From contig JAWLEV010000071.1 of the NCBI GenBank assembly GCA_041685915.1, forward strand, positions 1-13,721: a stretch of 13,721 nucleotides of DNA, given 5' to 3'. Positions 1-6,120 of this stretch are shown in pieces (within the stretch, counting starts at the first letter, position 1; each line of letters begins with the position of its first letter). This DNA comes from JAWLEV01 sp041685915. GTDB taxonomy: Bacteria > Chloroflexota > Anaerolineae > UBA1429. Below the pieces are notes generated by a model. The model was not told the DNA's origin, searched no databases, and saw nothing but the letters and a program-made list of their open reading frames with translations. Both the position numbers and the translations under genes were made by a program.

Positions 1-75
1 TTGATCCCAGGCACGCATGCCCTTGTGGGGATGGATGTCCTTTTCGTGAGCATGGACTGGCCAAAGGGGGACAAC

Positions 76-402
76 ATGGAAGAAGTCTATGAGGAAATGG
101 ACGAAGTGGGGAGTGGAGCAAACAGGATCTTGACGTGGGCGGGCATGGGCACGCCCCGGCAATTCTATCTGGAGGTTGTCTCCAAGATAGATGGCACGAA
201 CTATGAGGCGGAACTGGAAGACCGAGTTATTACCTGCTATAGAGTCGAGAAGGAGGGGGGCTTTTTGGGTATAGGGGGCGAGACGGTTCGAGAACCTGTA
301 TTGAAGGTGGTCTTCCCGGAAGGGGAAGAACCAGAGATACCGGAAGAGCCCCGGGACGAGGAGTTTATCGAGTTGCTGGCAGGCGAGTTGACACAGCATT
401 AG
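76..402 (+). CDS. Small acidic protein of unknown function, copy A of a tandem pair
   Basis: This 108-residue protein has no signal peptide or membrane segment and is probably cytoplasmic. I do not recognise the family. The frame is open back to the window edge, with a TTG at base 1. The ATG at 76 is preferred because an AAAGGGGG ribosome-binding site lies 5 bases upstream and the paralogue at 566 has the same spacing. The N-terminus (residues 1-15) is Glu-rich and variable. Residues 20-80 form a conserved core with WAGMGTPRQF (21-30), a YEAELED stretch, TCYRVEKEGG and a GFLGIGG turn. The C-terminal 25 residues are acidic and end in LTQH. The GFLGIGG turn recalls the N-terminal Jag domain of some RNA-binding proteins, but the rest does not match well enough to assign it. 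Existence is well supported by the paralogue; function is unknown. Confidence 0.8.
   Translation: MEEVYEEMDEVGSGANRILTWAGMGTPRQFYLEVVSKIDGTNYEAELEDRVITCYRVEKEGGFLGIGGETVREPVLKVVFPEGEEPEIPEEPRDEEFIELLAGELTQH
133..402 (+). repeat. Direct repeat, copy A (paralogous coding segment)
   Basis: This segment and bases 662-931 encode 89 residues that align without gaps, 64 identical by hand count. Each ends exactly at the stop codon. The sequence upstream of this core has diverged except for the ribosome-binding site, which points to tandem gene duplication followed by divergence of the N-terminus. Confidence 0.85.
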
Positions 403-565
403 TAGTATTGTAGCATGGGGGTGGGAAAAGTGGGATCTTCAGCAGGTTCGTATCAAGAGGCTGTCTGTGCGATGCTGTGGCGGAGTATGGATCGAGCTGT
501 ATGTCCCGTTGCTGATTCCCATGTGAGGATAGATCTTTTCCATAGTGCGAGTTGAGGGGGACATG

Positions 566-931
566 ATGGATCTCCAATCGGAAGGGCAAGAAGAAGCACC
601 AGAAGAAAGAGAAGTGCCAGTAGAGGAATATGTCGAGAAGAACGAGCTACAAAAGATCACCTCGTGGGCGGGTATGGGCACGCCGCGGCAGTTCTTTTTG
701 GAGGTTACCTCCAAGGTGAGTGGCACAGATTATGAGGCGGAACTGGAGGACGACGTCCTTACCTGCTACAGGGTCGAGAAGGAGGGAGGCATCCTGGGCA
801 TAGGCGGCAAGACGGTCAGGGAGCCCGTTCTGGAGTTGATCTTCCCAGATGTGGGAGATGTAGAGGTGGCGGAAGAGCACCGGGATCAGGAATTCATCGA
901 GTTCCTGGCGGGACAACTACAGCAGCACTAG
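566..931 (+). CDS. Small acidic protein of unknown function, copy B of a tandem pair
   Basis: This is a 121-residue paralogue of the protein at 76-402. The frame opens with a GTG at 545 and has ATGs at 563 and 566. The ATG at 566 is chosen because GAGGGGG ends 5 bases before it, the same arrangement as in copy A. Residues 1-30 are strongly acidic (Glu-rich) and differ from copy A. Residues 33-121 match copy A at 64 of 89 positions, including WAGMGTPRQF (34-43, then FFLEV), YEAELED, TCYRVEKEGG and GILGIGG. There are no membrane segments. The 163-base gap from copy A shows no clear promoter, so the two may be co-transcribed. A strong terminator follows at 1037-1074. Function is unknown. Confidence 0.85.
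   Translation: MDLQSEGQEEAPEEREVPVEEYVEKNELQKITSWAGMGTPRQFFLEVTSKVSGTDYEAELEDDVLTCYRVEKEGGILGIGGKTVREPVLELIFPDVGDVEVAEEHRDQEFIEFLAGQLQQH
662..931 (+). repeat. Direct repeat, copy B (paralogous coding segment)
   Basis: Partner of bases 133-402. The coding segments have equal length with no gaps, and substitutions are concentrated in the acidic C-terminal third. Confidence 0.85.
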
Positions 932-982
932 TTCCTACCCCGGCTCATACGAACTGGGCGCGGGCAAAGCGAGTATTCTCAT

Positions 983-1002
983 CTTGCGGGGTCTCCCGCG
1001 GG
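983..1002 (+). terminator. Possible weak hairpin after copy B
   Basis: GCGGG (986-990) pairs with CCCGC (995-999) around a GTCT loop, and G-U pairs extend the stem to about 8 bp. A loosely T-rich stretch (GTTGTTCCTGTGTT) follows. It may contribute to termination of the + strand pair, but the tail is poor. Confidence 0.3.
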
Positions 1003-1036
1003 ACAAGTTGTTCCTGTGTTCATACGCGAAGCAAAT

Positions 1037-1074
1037 CCAAAAGGGGAAGAGCCGTACGGCTCTTCCCCTTTTGG
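1037..1074. terminator. Bidirectional intrinsic terminator (perfect 38-bp palindrome)
   Basis: Every base from 1037 to 1055 pairs with 1074 to 1056. The GC core GGGGAAGAGCC/GGCTCTTCCCC is flanked by AAAA on the left and TTTT on the right, so either strand gives a GC stem followed by a short U run. It lies between convergent genes ending at 931 (+) and 1140 (-), as expected of a shared terminator. Confidence 0.85.
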
Positions 1075-1105
1075 TTATGGTTTCGTGGCTGGTGTTTTAG
1101 CCGCG

Positions 1106-1131
1106 CCCCGTCTCGCGATGGCGAGATGGGG
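1106..1131 (-). terminator. Hairpin just downstream of the RDD gene
   Basis: CCCC-G-TCTCGC (1106-1116) pairs with GCGAGA-T-GGGG (1121-1131) around a four-base GATG loop, giving 11 bp with one G-U pair. It starts 9 bases past the stop codon of the gene ending at 1140. No U run follows on the - strand, so it may protect the 3' end of the transcript, with the palindrome at 1037-1074 doing the terminating. Confidence 0.4.
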
Positions 1132-1139
1132 GCAAGCGT

Positions 1140-1826
1140 CTACTTGGTCACAACATAGGTGCCGGCGGCTCGATCTCCCAGCCTTTGCTTTTTTTCTGAA
1201 CTGGCCACAAGGATTATGCCCAGGAGGTAAGCAAAAGGGAGGGTGTCGATGATCCGTAGCAAGTTGCGGATGATGGACTTGCCCAGACCGGGCTTGTTGC
1301 CCTCCTTGTCGACGATGTGCATACCGAGGATCTTTTTGCCTGGTGTGCCTCCGCTGGCCTCGAAGCCAACCTGATAGATGATTCCCAATAGAGAGATCAG
1401 GACATATACCGTGGTCAGGGTCTCTGGTCCCTGCGCAATGTTGCTTATCATGCCCGCACTGACCAGGTAACCGGCGGCACTTCCCAAAAGGCCCATGATC
1501 AGGCCATCGACGAGGGCGGCGCCAAAGCGAGGCAGGACCCCCCTGTATTCAAATACAGGAGGTCTCTCTCCTGCGTCACGTGGTGGAGGAGGAGGCGGTG
1601 CAGCGGCTGGTGGGGGAGGGGGCGGCGCCGGTGTACTTTGCCGCGAGGGTTGCGATGGATTGGGCGCAGGGGATGGGGAGAGGGCGTGACCGCAGTTTGG
1701 GCAGAACTTTGCTTCGGGTGATACCGAGTGGCCGCACTGGGGGCACGTCTCTTGTAGTGGTGAACCGCATTGAGGGCAGAAACGATCGTTGGGGCCGGCT
1801 GCCGTTCCGCACTTGGGGCAGTGCAT
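1140..1826 (-). CDS. Double zinc-ribbon, proline-linker, RDD-family membrane protein
   Basis: A 228-residue membrane protein. Two zinc ribbons occupy the N-terminus: C3/C6/C17/C20 and C28/C31/C42/C45, each CPxCG-type. Residues 51-90 form a Pro/Ala/Ser linker with two runs of six prolines. An RDD domain follows (about 95-226). It shows the family's Arg-Phe-x-Ala-x-x-x-Asp start (R100 to D107), then predicted membrane segments near 102-123, 138-155 and 192-210, the TPGKKILGMHIVD loop (161-173) and the closing QRLGDRAAGTYVV (214-226). RDD proteins are membrane proteins of mostly unknown role, some linked to ion or small-molecule transport; the ribbons should face the cytoplasm. An AGGAGGT ribosome-binding site lies 6 bases before the ATG. 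It is the last gene of the - strand cluster, 39 bases after the broken zinc-ribbon gene. Family call is firm; function is open. Confidence 0.9.
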   Translation of the reverse strand: MHCPKCGTAAGPNDRFCPQCGSPLQETCPQCGHSVSPEAKFCPNCGHALSPSPAPNPSQPSRQSTPAPPPPPPAAAPPPPPPRDAGERPPVFEYRGVLPRFGAALVDGLIMGLLGSAAGYLVSAGMISNIAQGPETLTTVYVLISLLGIIYQVGFEASGGTPGKKILGMHIVDKEGNKPGLGKSIIRNLLRIIDTLPFAYLLGIILVASSEKKQRLGDRAAGTYVVTK

Positions 1827-1865
1827 TTGAAACCTCCTGATTGTATGTATAACGTAGGATAATGG

Positions 1866-2698
1866 CTAGGTTCTGATCTGGTGACCGCACCAGCGGCAGA
1901 ATCTGGTATCGGGCTCTGTGGGCCTTCCACAGTTGGGACATGCTCGCTGTTCCGGTCGAGTCCTCTCTGTCAGCGGGGCGCCACACTGGATGCAGAATTT
2001 GGCATCCGCGGGCACCGGGGAGCGGCAGCTAGGACAGTGTTTCGTCGCTGCCTCTTTTTCCAGGGATGCGCCACATTGCTCACAGAAGCGTTGACCAGGT
2101 CGGGCCGCTGCTCCGCACTGTGCCCAGCCAGAATACGCCCTCTCGACCTTCTACTATATCCTTGACCTCCACATCGGCCAGGCCGTCCTCTACCGAGATA
2201 TCGCCACGCTTTCGCATCGCGAATTGCCAGGCCATTATACTCGGAACCGAACCAAAGTCTACCCTGTTCGTCCTCTAACAGGGAACGCGCCTTGGCGCCG
2301 GCCTCGGCGGCCAGTGGCTGCCACAGATCTAAAGTGTGGATCATCACCCCTCCCCCATGGGCGATCCACAGTCTTCCCTCACCATCGACCAGCAGATCAC
2401 GAACGTATCGCAGGCGGGGCGTCCCCTCCGGTGAAGGTAGCAACTGGCCACTGGTACGATCTATGCGATGGAGACCGTCTCGCCCGCCTGCCCATACTGT
2501 ATCGTCCAGCAGGGCCAGGGCCGATACCTCGTGGGGCGGTCTGATGATCTGCCAGCCCGCTGGCAGACTTTTCCACTTGACCTGTCCAGAGACGAATCGT
2601 ATGCTCATTCCGGCTCCTACCATGATGGCCATGCCGGTCAGGAGCTGCAGTGCGTTGCGCCATTTCCCTCGGCCCGGATCGGACGATCGATGAGTCAT
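1866..2698 (-). pseudogene. Propeller-zinc-ribbon fusion gene with two frameshifts
   Basis: The ATG at 2698 follows the upstream stop by 2 bases. The first frame encodes a membrane anchor (about residues 16-38), then propeller blades with VWAGG, LWIAH and LWFGS signatures. It resembles the start of the gene at 2701-3765. Near 2191-2204 homology jumps to the next frame, which reads SVEDGLADVEVKDIVEG and VFWLGT, a fourth blade, before a TGA at 2080. Near 2113-2145 a second jump is needed to reach a frame encoding GQRFCEQCG, CPSC...FCIQCG and CPNCG...FCRWCG, ending in TAG at 1866. That zinc-ribbon frame has no usable start of its own before the middle of its second ribbon, so it must belong to the same gene. 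Each shift is explained by one extra base (total then 277 codons including stop) or by a two-base loss. It could be a decayed gene or carry sequencing errors. The intact product would be about 276 residues. Confidence 0.75.
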
Positions 2699-2700
2699 GG

Positions 2701-3765
2701 TTATTCCAGGCTGCGGCTGATTTGCCGGATTGTGTCATATTCGAGGCGGGTGATGCCGTCCAAGGTGCCCAGCCAGATGTTGCCGTCAGCATCCTGAAGG
2801 ATGGATAGGATCTCAGGATGGGAGAGCCCATCGTCCTCGGTGAGCACCAGCATGCTCTCGTCACGTGTGATCGTGATGCCATCGAACTCGGAGCCGAACC
2901 AGATATTTCCCAGATTGTCCCGGTAAAGGGAGCGTACCTTCTCCCCCGCGAGGCCGTCCTCCTTTTTCATCGTTCGGTTTAGCGCCCAGCCTTTATCCCC
3001 GTGGACGAATTGGGCAGCGCCACCACGGTTGAGAAAACCCGTCCCGACCCAGACGATGCCCCGTTCCACCTCCAGAAAAGCGGTCACGTTGTTGTTAGGC
3101 AACCCTTCGGAGGTGGAAAAATGCTGCCAGCTGTCGTTTCTCCGGATACTGACGGCGCCGTCGGGCACCGCATAGGCGCCGAACCAGAGATGCCCCAAAC
3201 TATCTTCCATGATCGTGTTGACCATGTTGGCCGCCAGTCCATCCTCCACAGTCAGCACGTCCCAGTCGCTGCCGTCATAGTAGGCGGCGCCGGTCCAGGT
3301 GCCGACCCAGATCCTGTCAGCGCTGTCGCGGTAGAGGGCGTTTACCCTGTTGTCGGGAAGGACATCGGCGGCGGTGTAGCGTGTGTGCGTGTTCCCATCC
3401 CAGACGGTGACACCTTCCTCATGGCCGACCCACAGCCTGCCCTGATGGTCGACCAGCACCGCCGTGACGTAGGTTACCCTCCAGGGCCAGTCCATCTGGC
3501 CCTCGAGGGCGCCGCTGCGGCGATCTATTTTGTAGACGCCGCTGCGCCCCCCGGCCCATATCACATCGTCCTGTTCGGCCATGCTCATCACGTTCTCGCC
3601 TCTCAGGAGCACCTGCCAGCCCTCAGGCAACTCTGAGAGGGCTGCCTGCTCCTGTCTCTCCTGTACCTGTCTGGCGATGACGTTCAACACCAGGAGGCCG
3701 GCTGCCAGCGTCAGTAGCAGAAAACAGAACGACCAGAATCTGTTTCGCCTAGACAAGTTCCACAT
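2701..3765 (-). CDS. Membrane-anchored seven-blade propeller protein (two-component regulator propeller type)
   Basis: A 354-residue protein with a basic N-terminus, a single membrane anchor at about residues 11-30, and an exported beta-propeller. Seven blade signatures are visible: VIWAGG (68), RLWVGH (110), RIWVGT (151), HLWFGA (192), VWVGT (238), NIWFGS (287) and NIWLGT (329). Between them lie the typical VEDGL and SEGLP turns. Such repeats usually form the sensor half of hybrid histidine kinases; here no kinase, HAMP or regulator domain follows, so it probably binds a ligand or protein outside the membrane. The frame extends to a TTG at 3828. The ATG at 3765 is preferred because AGGAGGGG abuts it and it begins a normal anchor, though the spacing is unusually short. 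It follows the membrane-protein gene by 103 bases, and its stop is 2 bases before the next start, implying coupling. Confidence 0.85.
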   Translation of the reverse strand: MWNLSRRNRFWSFCFLLLTLAAGLLVLNVIARQVQERQEQAALSELPEGWQVLLRGENVMSMAEQDDVIWAGGRSGVYKIDRRSGALEGQMDWPWRVTYVTAVLVDHQGRLWVGHEEGVTVWDGNTHTRYTAADVLPDNRVNALYRDSADRIWVGTWTGAAYYDGSDWDVLTVEDGLAANMVNTIMEDSLGHLWFGAYAVPDGAVSIRRNDSWQHFSTSEGLPNNNVTAFLEVERGIVWVGTGFLNRGGAAQFVHGDKGWALNRTMKKEDGLAGEKVRSLYRDNLGNIWFGSEFDGITITRDESMLVLTEDDGLSHPEILSILQDADGNIWLGTLDGITRLEYDTIRQISRSLE

Positions 3766-3798
3766 CCCCTCCTCGTGCTGGCAGGCCCGGTCGCGCGC

Positions 3799-3828
3799 TG
3801 GATATTGACGTCCTTTCCACCGTGTCAA
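3799..3828 (-). promoter_or_regulatory. Possible internal promoter before the propeller gene
   Basis: On the - strand a perfect TTGACA (3823-3828) is followed, after 18 bases, by TATCCA (3799-3804), only 3 of 6 matches to the -10 consensus. It would start transcription about 30 bases before the ATG at 3765. Weak, but placed where a promoter would be expected in a 103-base gap. Confidence 0.3.
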
Positions 3829-3868
3829 TGCACGTTCTCATCTGCTTTTTCCTCGAGCTGATTGATGG

Positions 3869-5122
3869 CTAGCGCGTGTCCCGCCGTCGGGGATCGTCCT
3901 CTCGCGGCTCACCGCCAGCGTCACGGCGGGTGGAGCTTCGTCCTCGGGAACCGCCGCCGGACGATTGTCCGCCACCGCCCCTGTCCGAGCCACTCCCTTC
4001 TCCGCCGCCACGCCCAAAATTGAGCACCGATTCGACCATGGGATTCATGACACCGCCAAATCCGGGCAACAGGCGATTGTATATGCCCGAGGCGGCGGCC
4101 CGGTTGGCGGCTTCGGGACTGCCGGCGTTCATGATCTCGGCTCCATAGCCCGCGATATCAAGGACACCGGGCCCGGCGACGGTGGGGGAGGGGCCTGGCA
4201 GGAGGTTCTGGGCGACCCCCGAGCCGATGGAACTGAACAGGCTCCAAAGCGAGCCGAGGAACGATGGTACGATACCCTGGGCTGTGGCCTCTGCCGCGCC
4301 CGGGCTCTGCCCCCAGTCGGCGAGGTTGCCGCCGCCCTCCCGCCATCCGCCGTCATGGGCGAGGGTATTCATAGTGCGGAACAAAAATAGCCTGCATGCG
4401 AGCACGATCAATATAGAGGCCGCGGCGTTGCTACCGAGCCGGCCGGTCCTGACCAGGACGGCGATGGCGAAAAAGAACACCATGAGGATCAGGGCGCTGT
4501 AGGGCTTGAAGGGCAGGAAATAGGAGATGAGCAGGCCGATGAAAAGGCCAAAGATGGCGAGAGAAAGGGCGCCCAGGTTGAGGCGCTGCTCTTGGCGCTT
4601 TCTATAGATCTCTGCCGCGGCCAGCACGGTAAAATAGAGAAGGCCACTGCGCAGCTGGGCGGTGAAGGAGAGCAAGGCCATGGCCGCGATGGCCAGCAGG
4701 GTGAACGGGTTCTGGATGGGCAGGCTCAGCGCCAGTGCCACGCCGGCTCCCAGCAAAAAAGGAAACACCCAGCCCTTGCCGGTCACCTCTATGCAGGCAT
4801 AGAGCCAGGCGGGTGCCTGCACCAGATCGTAGCCGAATCTGCGCCAGCCATAACGGCTTATTCGCGCTCCCAGGCCGGTCAACAGGGTGATGATAACCAG
4901 CCAAAAGATCGTCACCGTGATCCGCGTCTCTGGTAATGCGGTGACATAGTACAGTTGGCTCCGAGGGGCGGATGCGAACCCGTCGTTGACAAAGACGACG
5001 AGATAGAGATTCGCCGCAAGGATCGTCAGGAATACCATGACCATCATCAGCACATGATAGACGCTGATTCTGCGTATTCTGAGTAAAAATCTGTTAGAGG
5101 CAAAGCCGATGATGCGCCACAT
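3869..5122 (-). CDS. Multi-spanning membrane protein with Gly/Arg-rich cytoplasm-like tail
   Basis: A 417-residue protein that I cannot assign to a family. A basic N-terminus (RFLLRIRR) precedes about seven or eight hydrophobic segments, near 21-45, 68-88, 118-135, 139-157, 160-173, 183-204, 208-225 and 232-248. Residues 255-365 are soluble and rich in Gly, Pro, Ser and Ala. Residues 370-417 are a low-complexity tail of Gly, Ser and Arg with RGGG repeats, ending in a mixed-charge stretch (REDDPRRRDTR). An in-frame GTG lies at 5131, but it touches the AAGGAGGT ribosome-binding site. The ATG at 5122 sits about 9 bases after it and is preferred. It is the first gene of the cluster with the propeller and RDD proteins, which suggests it is their membrane partner; that is inference only. 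Confidence 0.8.
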   Translation of the reverse strand: MWRIIGFASNRFLLRIRRISVYHVLMMVMVFLTILAANLYLVVFVNDGFASAPRSQLYYVTALPETRITVTIFWLVIITLLTGLGARISRYGWRRFGYDLVQAPAWLYACIEVTGKGWVFPFLLGAGVALALSLPIQNPFTLLAIAAMALLSFTAQLRSGLLYFTVLAAAEIYRKRQEQRLNLGALSLAIFGLFIGLLISYFLPFKPYSALILMVFFFAIAVLVRTGRLGSNAAASILIVLACRLFLFRTMNTLAHDGGWREGGGNLADWGQSPGAAEATAQGIVPSFLGSLWSLFSSIGSGVAQNLLPGPSPTVAGPGVLDIAGYGAEIMNAGSPEAANRAAASGIYNRLLPGFGGVMNPMVESVLNFGRGGGEGSGSDRGGGGQSSGGGSRGRSSTRRDAGGEPREDDPRRRDTR

Positions 5123-5293
5123 TTTCTTCACACCTCCTTGTTCGATGGGTTCCCGAGTACGTGAACCGATGATGATACTTTTCCATTGCCCGCCTCAGTA
5201 CACCATGTGGAGACAAAAAACTAACAAGAGTCCCGACATTCTTGGGCTACCGTCACTCCGCGCTGTTCAGGTCATGCCCCTGATGACGCCCTT

Positions 5294-5322
5294 CGTTTAC
5301 CATGTCTGTATCTGCCTGTCAA
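5294..5322 (-). promoter_or_regulatory. Candidate promoter for the membrane-protein/propeller cluster
   Basis: On the - strand a perfect TTGACA -35 box (5317-5322) stands 17 bases from TAAACG (5294-5299), a -10 box with 3 of 6 matches. Transcription would begin near 5287, leaving a leader of about 165 bases before the ATG at 5122. The -35 box lies inside the inverted repeat at 5318-5337. Confidence 0.4.
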
Positions 5323-5337
5323 CTCCCACAAGTTGAC
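5318..5337. promoter_or_regulatory. Inverted repeat overlapping the -35 box (possible operator)
   Basis: GTCAACT (5318-5324) and AGTTGAC (5331-5337) are perfect 7-bp inverted repeats separated by 6 bases, the size of a typical dimeric regulator site. They cover the proposed -35 box. A regulator binding here could block the polymerase. No regulator gene is in the window. Confidence 0.35.
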
Positions 5338-5373
5338 GGGTTATAACAAGAGGTACTTTTTTCAATGTGGCCG

Positions 5374-5400
5374 ATTCTATCCGCCGTGTTCGAATAGAAT
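5374..5400. repeat. Inverted repeat downstream of the ABC operon
   Basis: ATTCTAT (5374-5380) and ATAGAAT (5394-5400) are perfect 7-bp inverted repeats around 13 bases. They lie 30 bases past the stop of the ATPase gene. The stem is AT-rich with no U run on the - strand, so it is a poor terminator; it could be a protein-binding site or 3' stem. Confidence 0.3.
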
Positions 5401-5430
5401 ATGTGCCATCTCGCCCCTGCACCTTTGACG

Positions 5431-6120
5431 CTATCTCGATCCAGAGCGGGCGGCGGTCGGGTCCTTTCTCCCCTCATCAGTTATGAGGCAGCCTTTATGC
5501 AGGTGGAGCCTTCGCTGGGCCAGTTGCTCCGCCTCGTCGGCGCGATGTGTGACATAGAGCAACGTCGTCCCCGTGGCCTGCACATGCTCTCGAATGAGCG
5601 CCATGAGTTCGGTATGCAGGTCGGGGTCTAGATTGGTGAGCGGCTCGTCCATGAGCAGGATCCGTGGTTCGGGGGCCAGGGCGCGGACGACCGCCACACG
5701 GCGCGCCTCGCCGCCTGAGATCTCGTGAGGGTACCGGTCAGCCAGGTGGCCGATGTTGGTCCGGCCCAGCAGTCGCTTCAGACGCTCCTGCCTCTCCAAT
5801 GTGGATAGGTTGGCCAGGCCGAACAGGATGTTCTGAGCCACTGTCATGTGTGGCCACAGGGCGGGGCTCTGAAACACAAAACCGATATCTCGTTTAAAAG
5901 GGGGAAGGTTGAAGGAAGGATTGCTGGCAAGGGTCCCGTTCAGGTGGATCTCTCCCTCATCCAATGGCAGCAGACCGGCGATGAGGTGTAACAGCGTCGT
6001 CTTGCCGCTGCCAGAGGGGCCAAGCAGGATGGCGATCTCCCCTTGAGGTATCTCGAATGACACACCTTGGACGGCTGTGGTCTCTGAAAAACGCTTGGTG
6101 ACGTCATCGACGACGATCAT
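5431..6120 (-). CDS. ABC importer ATP-binding subunit
   Basis: A 229-residue ATPase that powers import through the adjacent permease. Walker A is GPSGSGKT (34-41), the Q-loop glutamine is Q84, the signature is ISGGE (134-138), Walker B is ILLMDEP with catalytic E159, the D-loop is near LTNLDPD (161-167), and the switch histidine is H192. Its length matches the nucleotide-binding domain alone. It lacks the extra C-terminal domain (TOBE-like) common in FbpC- and PotA-type subunits of about 350 residues, and so is closer in size to ThiQ. The frame extends to 6153, but the ATG at 6120 overlaps the permease stop as ATGA and has AGAGG 6 bases upstream. It is the last gene of the operon. The substrate cannot be read from this subunit. 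Confidence 0.93.
   Translation of the reverse strand: MIVVDDVTKRFSETTAVQGVSFEIPQGEIAILLGPSGSGKTTLLHLIAGLLPLDEGEIHLNGTLASNPSFNLPPFKRDIGFVFQSPALWPHMTVAQNILFGLANLSTLERQERLKRLLGRTNIGHLADRYPHEISGGEARRVAVVRALAPEPRILLMDEPLTNLDPDLHTELMALIREHVQATGTTLLYVTHRADEAEQLAQRRLHLHKGCLITDEGRKDPTAARSGSR

Larger units (their letters stand above)
5123..5430. other. Intergenic region upstream of the membrane-protein cluster
   Basis: These 308 bases separate the end of the ABC operon from the start of the membrane-protein cluster, both on the - strand. I see no convincing gene. The region holds a candidate promoter (5294-5322) with an overlapping inverted repeat (5318-5337), a second inverted repeat (5374-5400), and a GGTTC/GAACC inverted repeat near 5149-5168 that would lie in the mRNA leader. 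No clear intrinsic terminator for the ABC operon was found: the stretches after 5431 lack a GC stem with a U run on the - strand. Confidence 0.5.

Noticed and set aside
1499..1986. Overlapping - strand frames (1499-1930 and 1576-1986) around the RDD gene
   Set aside because: They read through the zinc-ribbon regions out of frame; the ribbon cysteines appear only in the frames I annotated.
3001..3636. 211-codon + strand frame opposite the propeller gene
   Set aside because: Antisense to seven clear propeller blades; no ribosome-binding site or domain.
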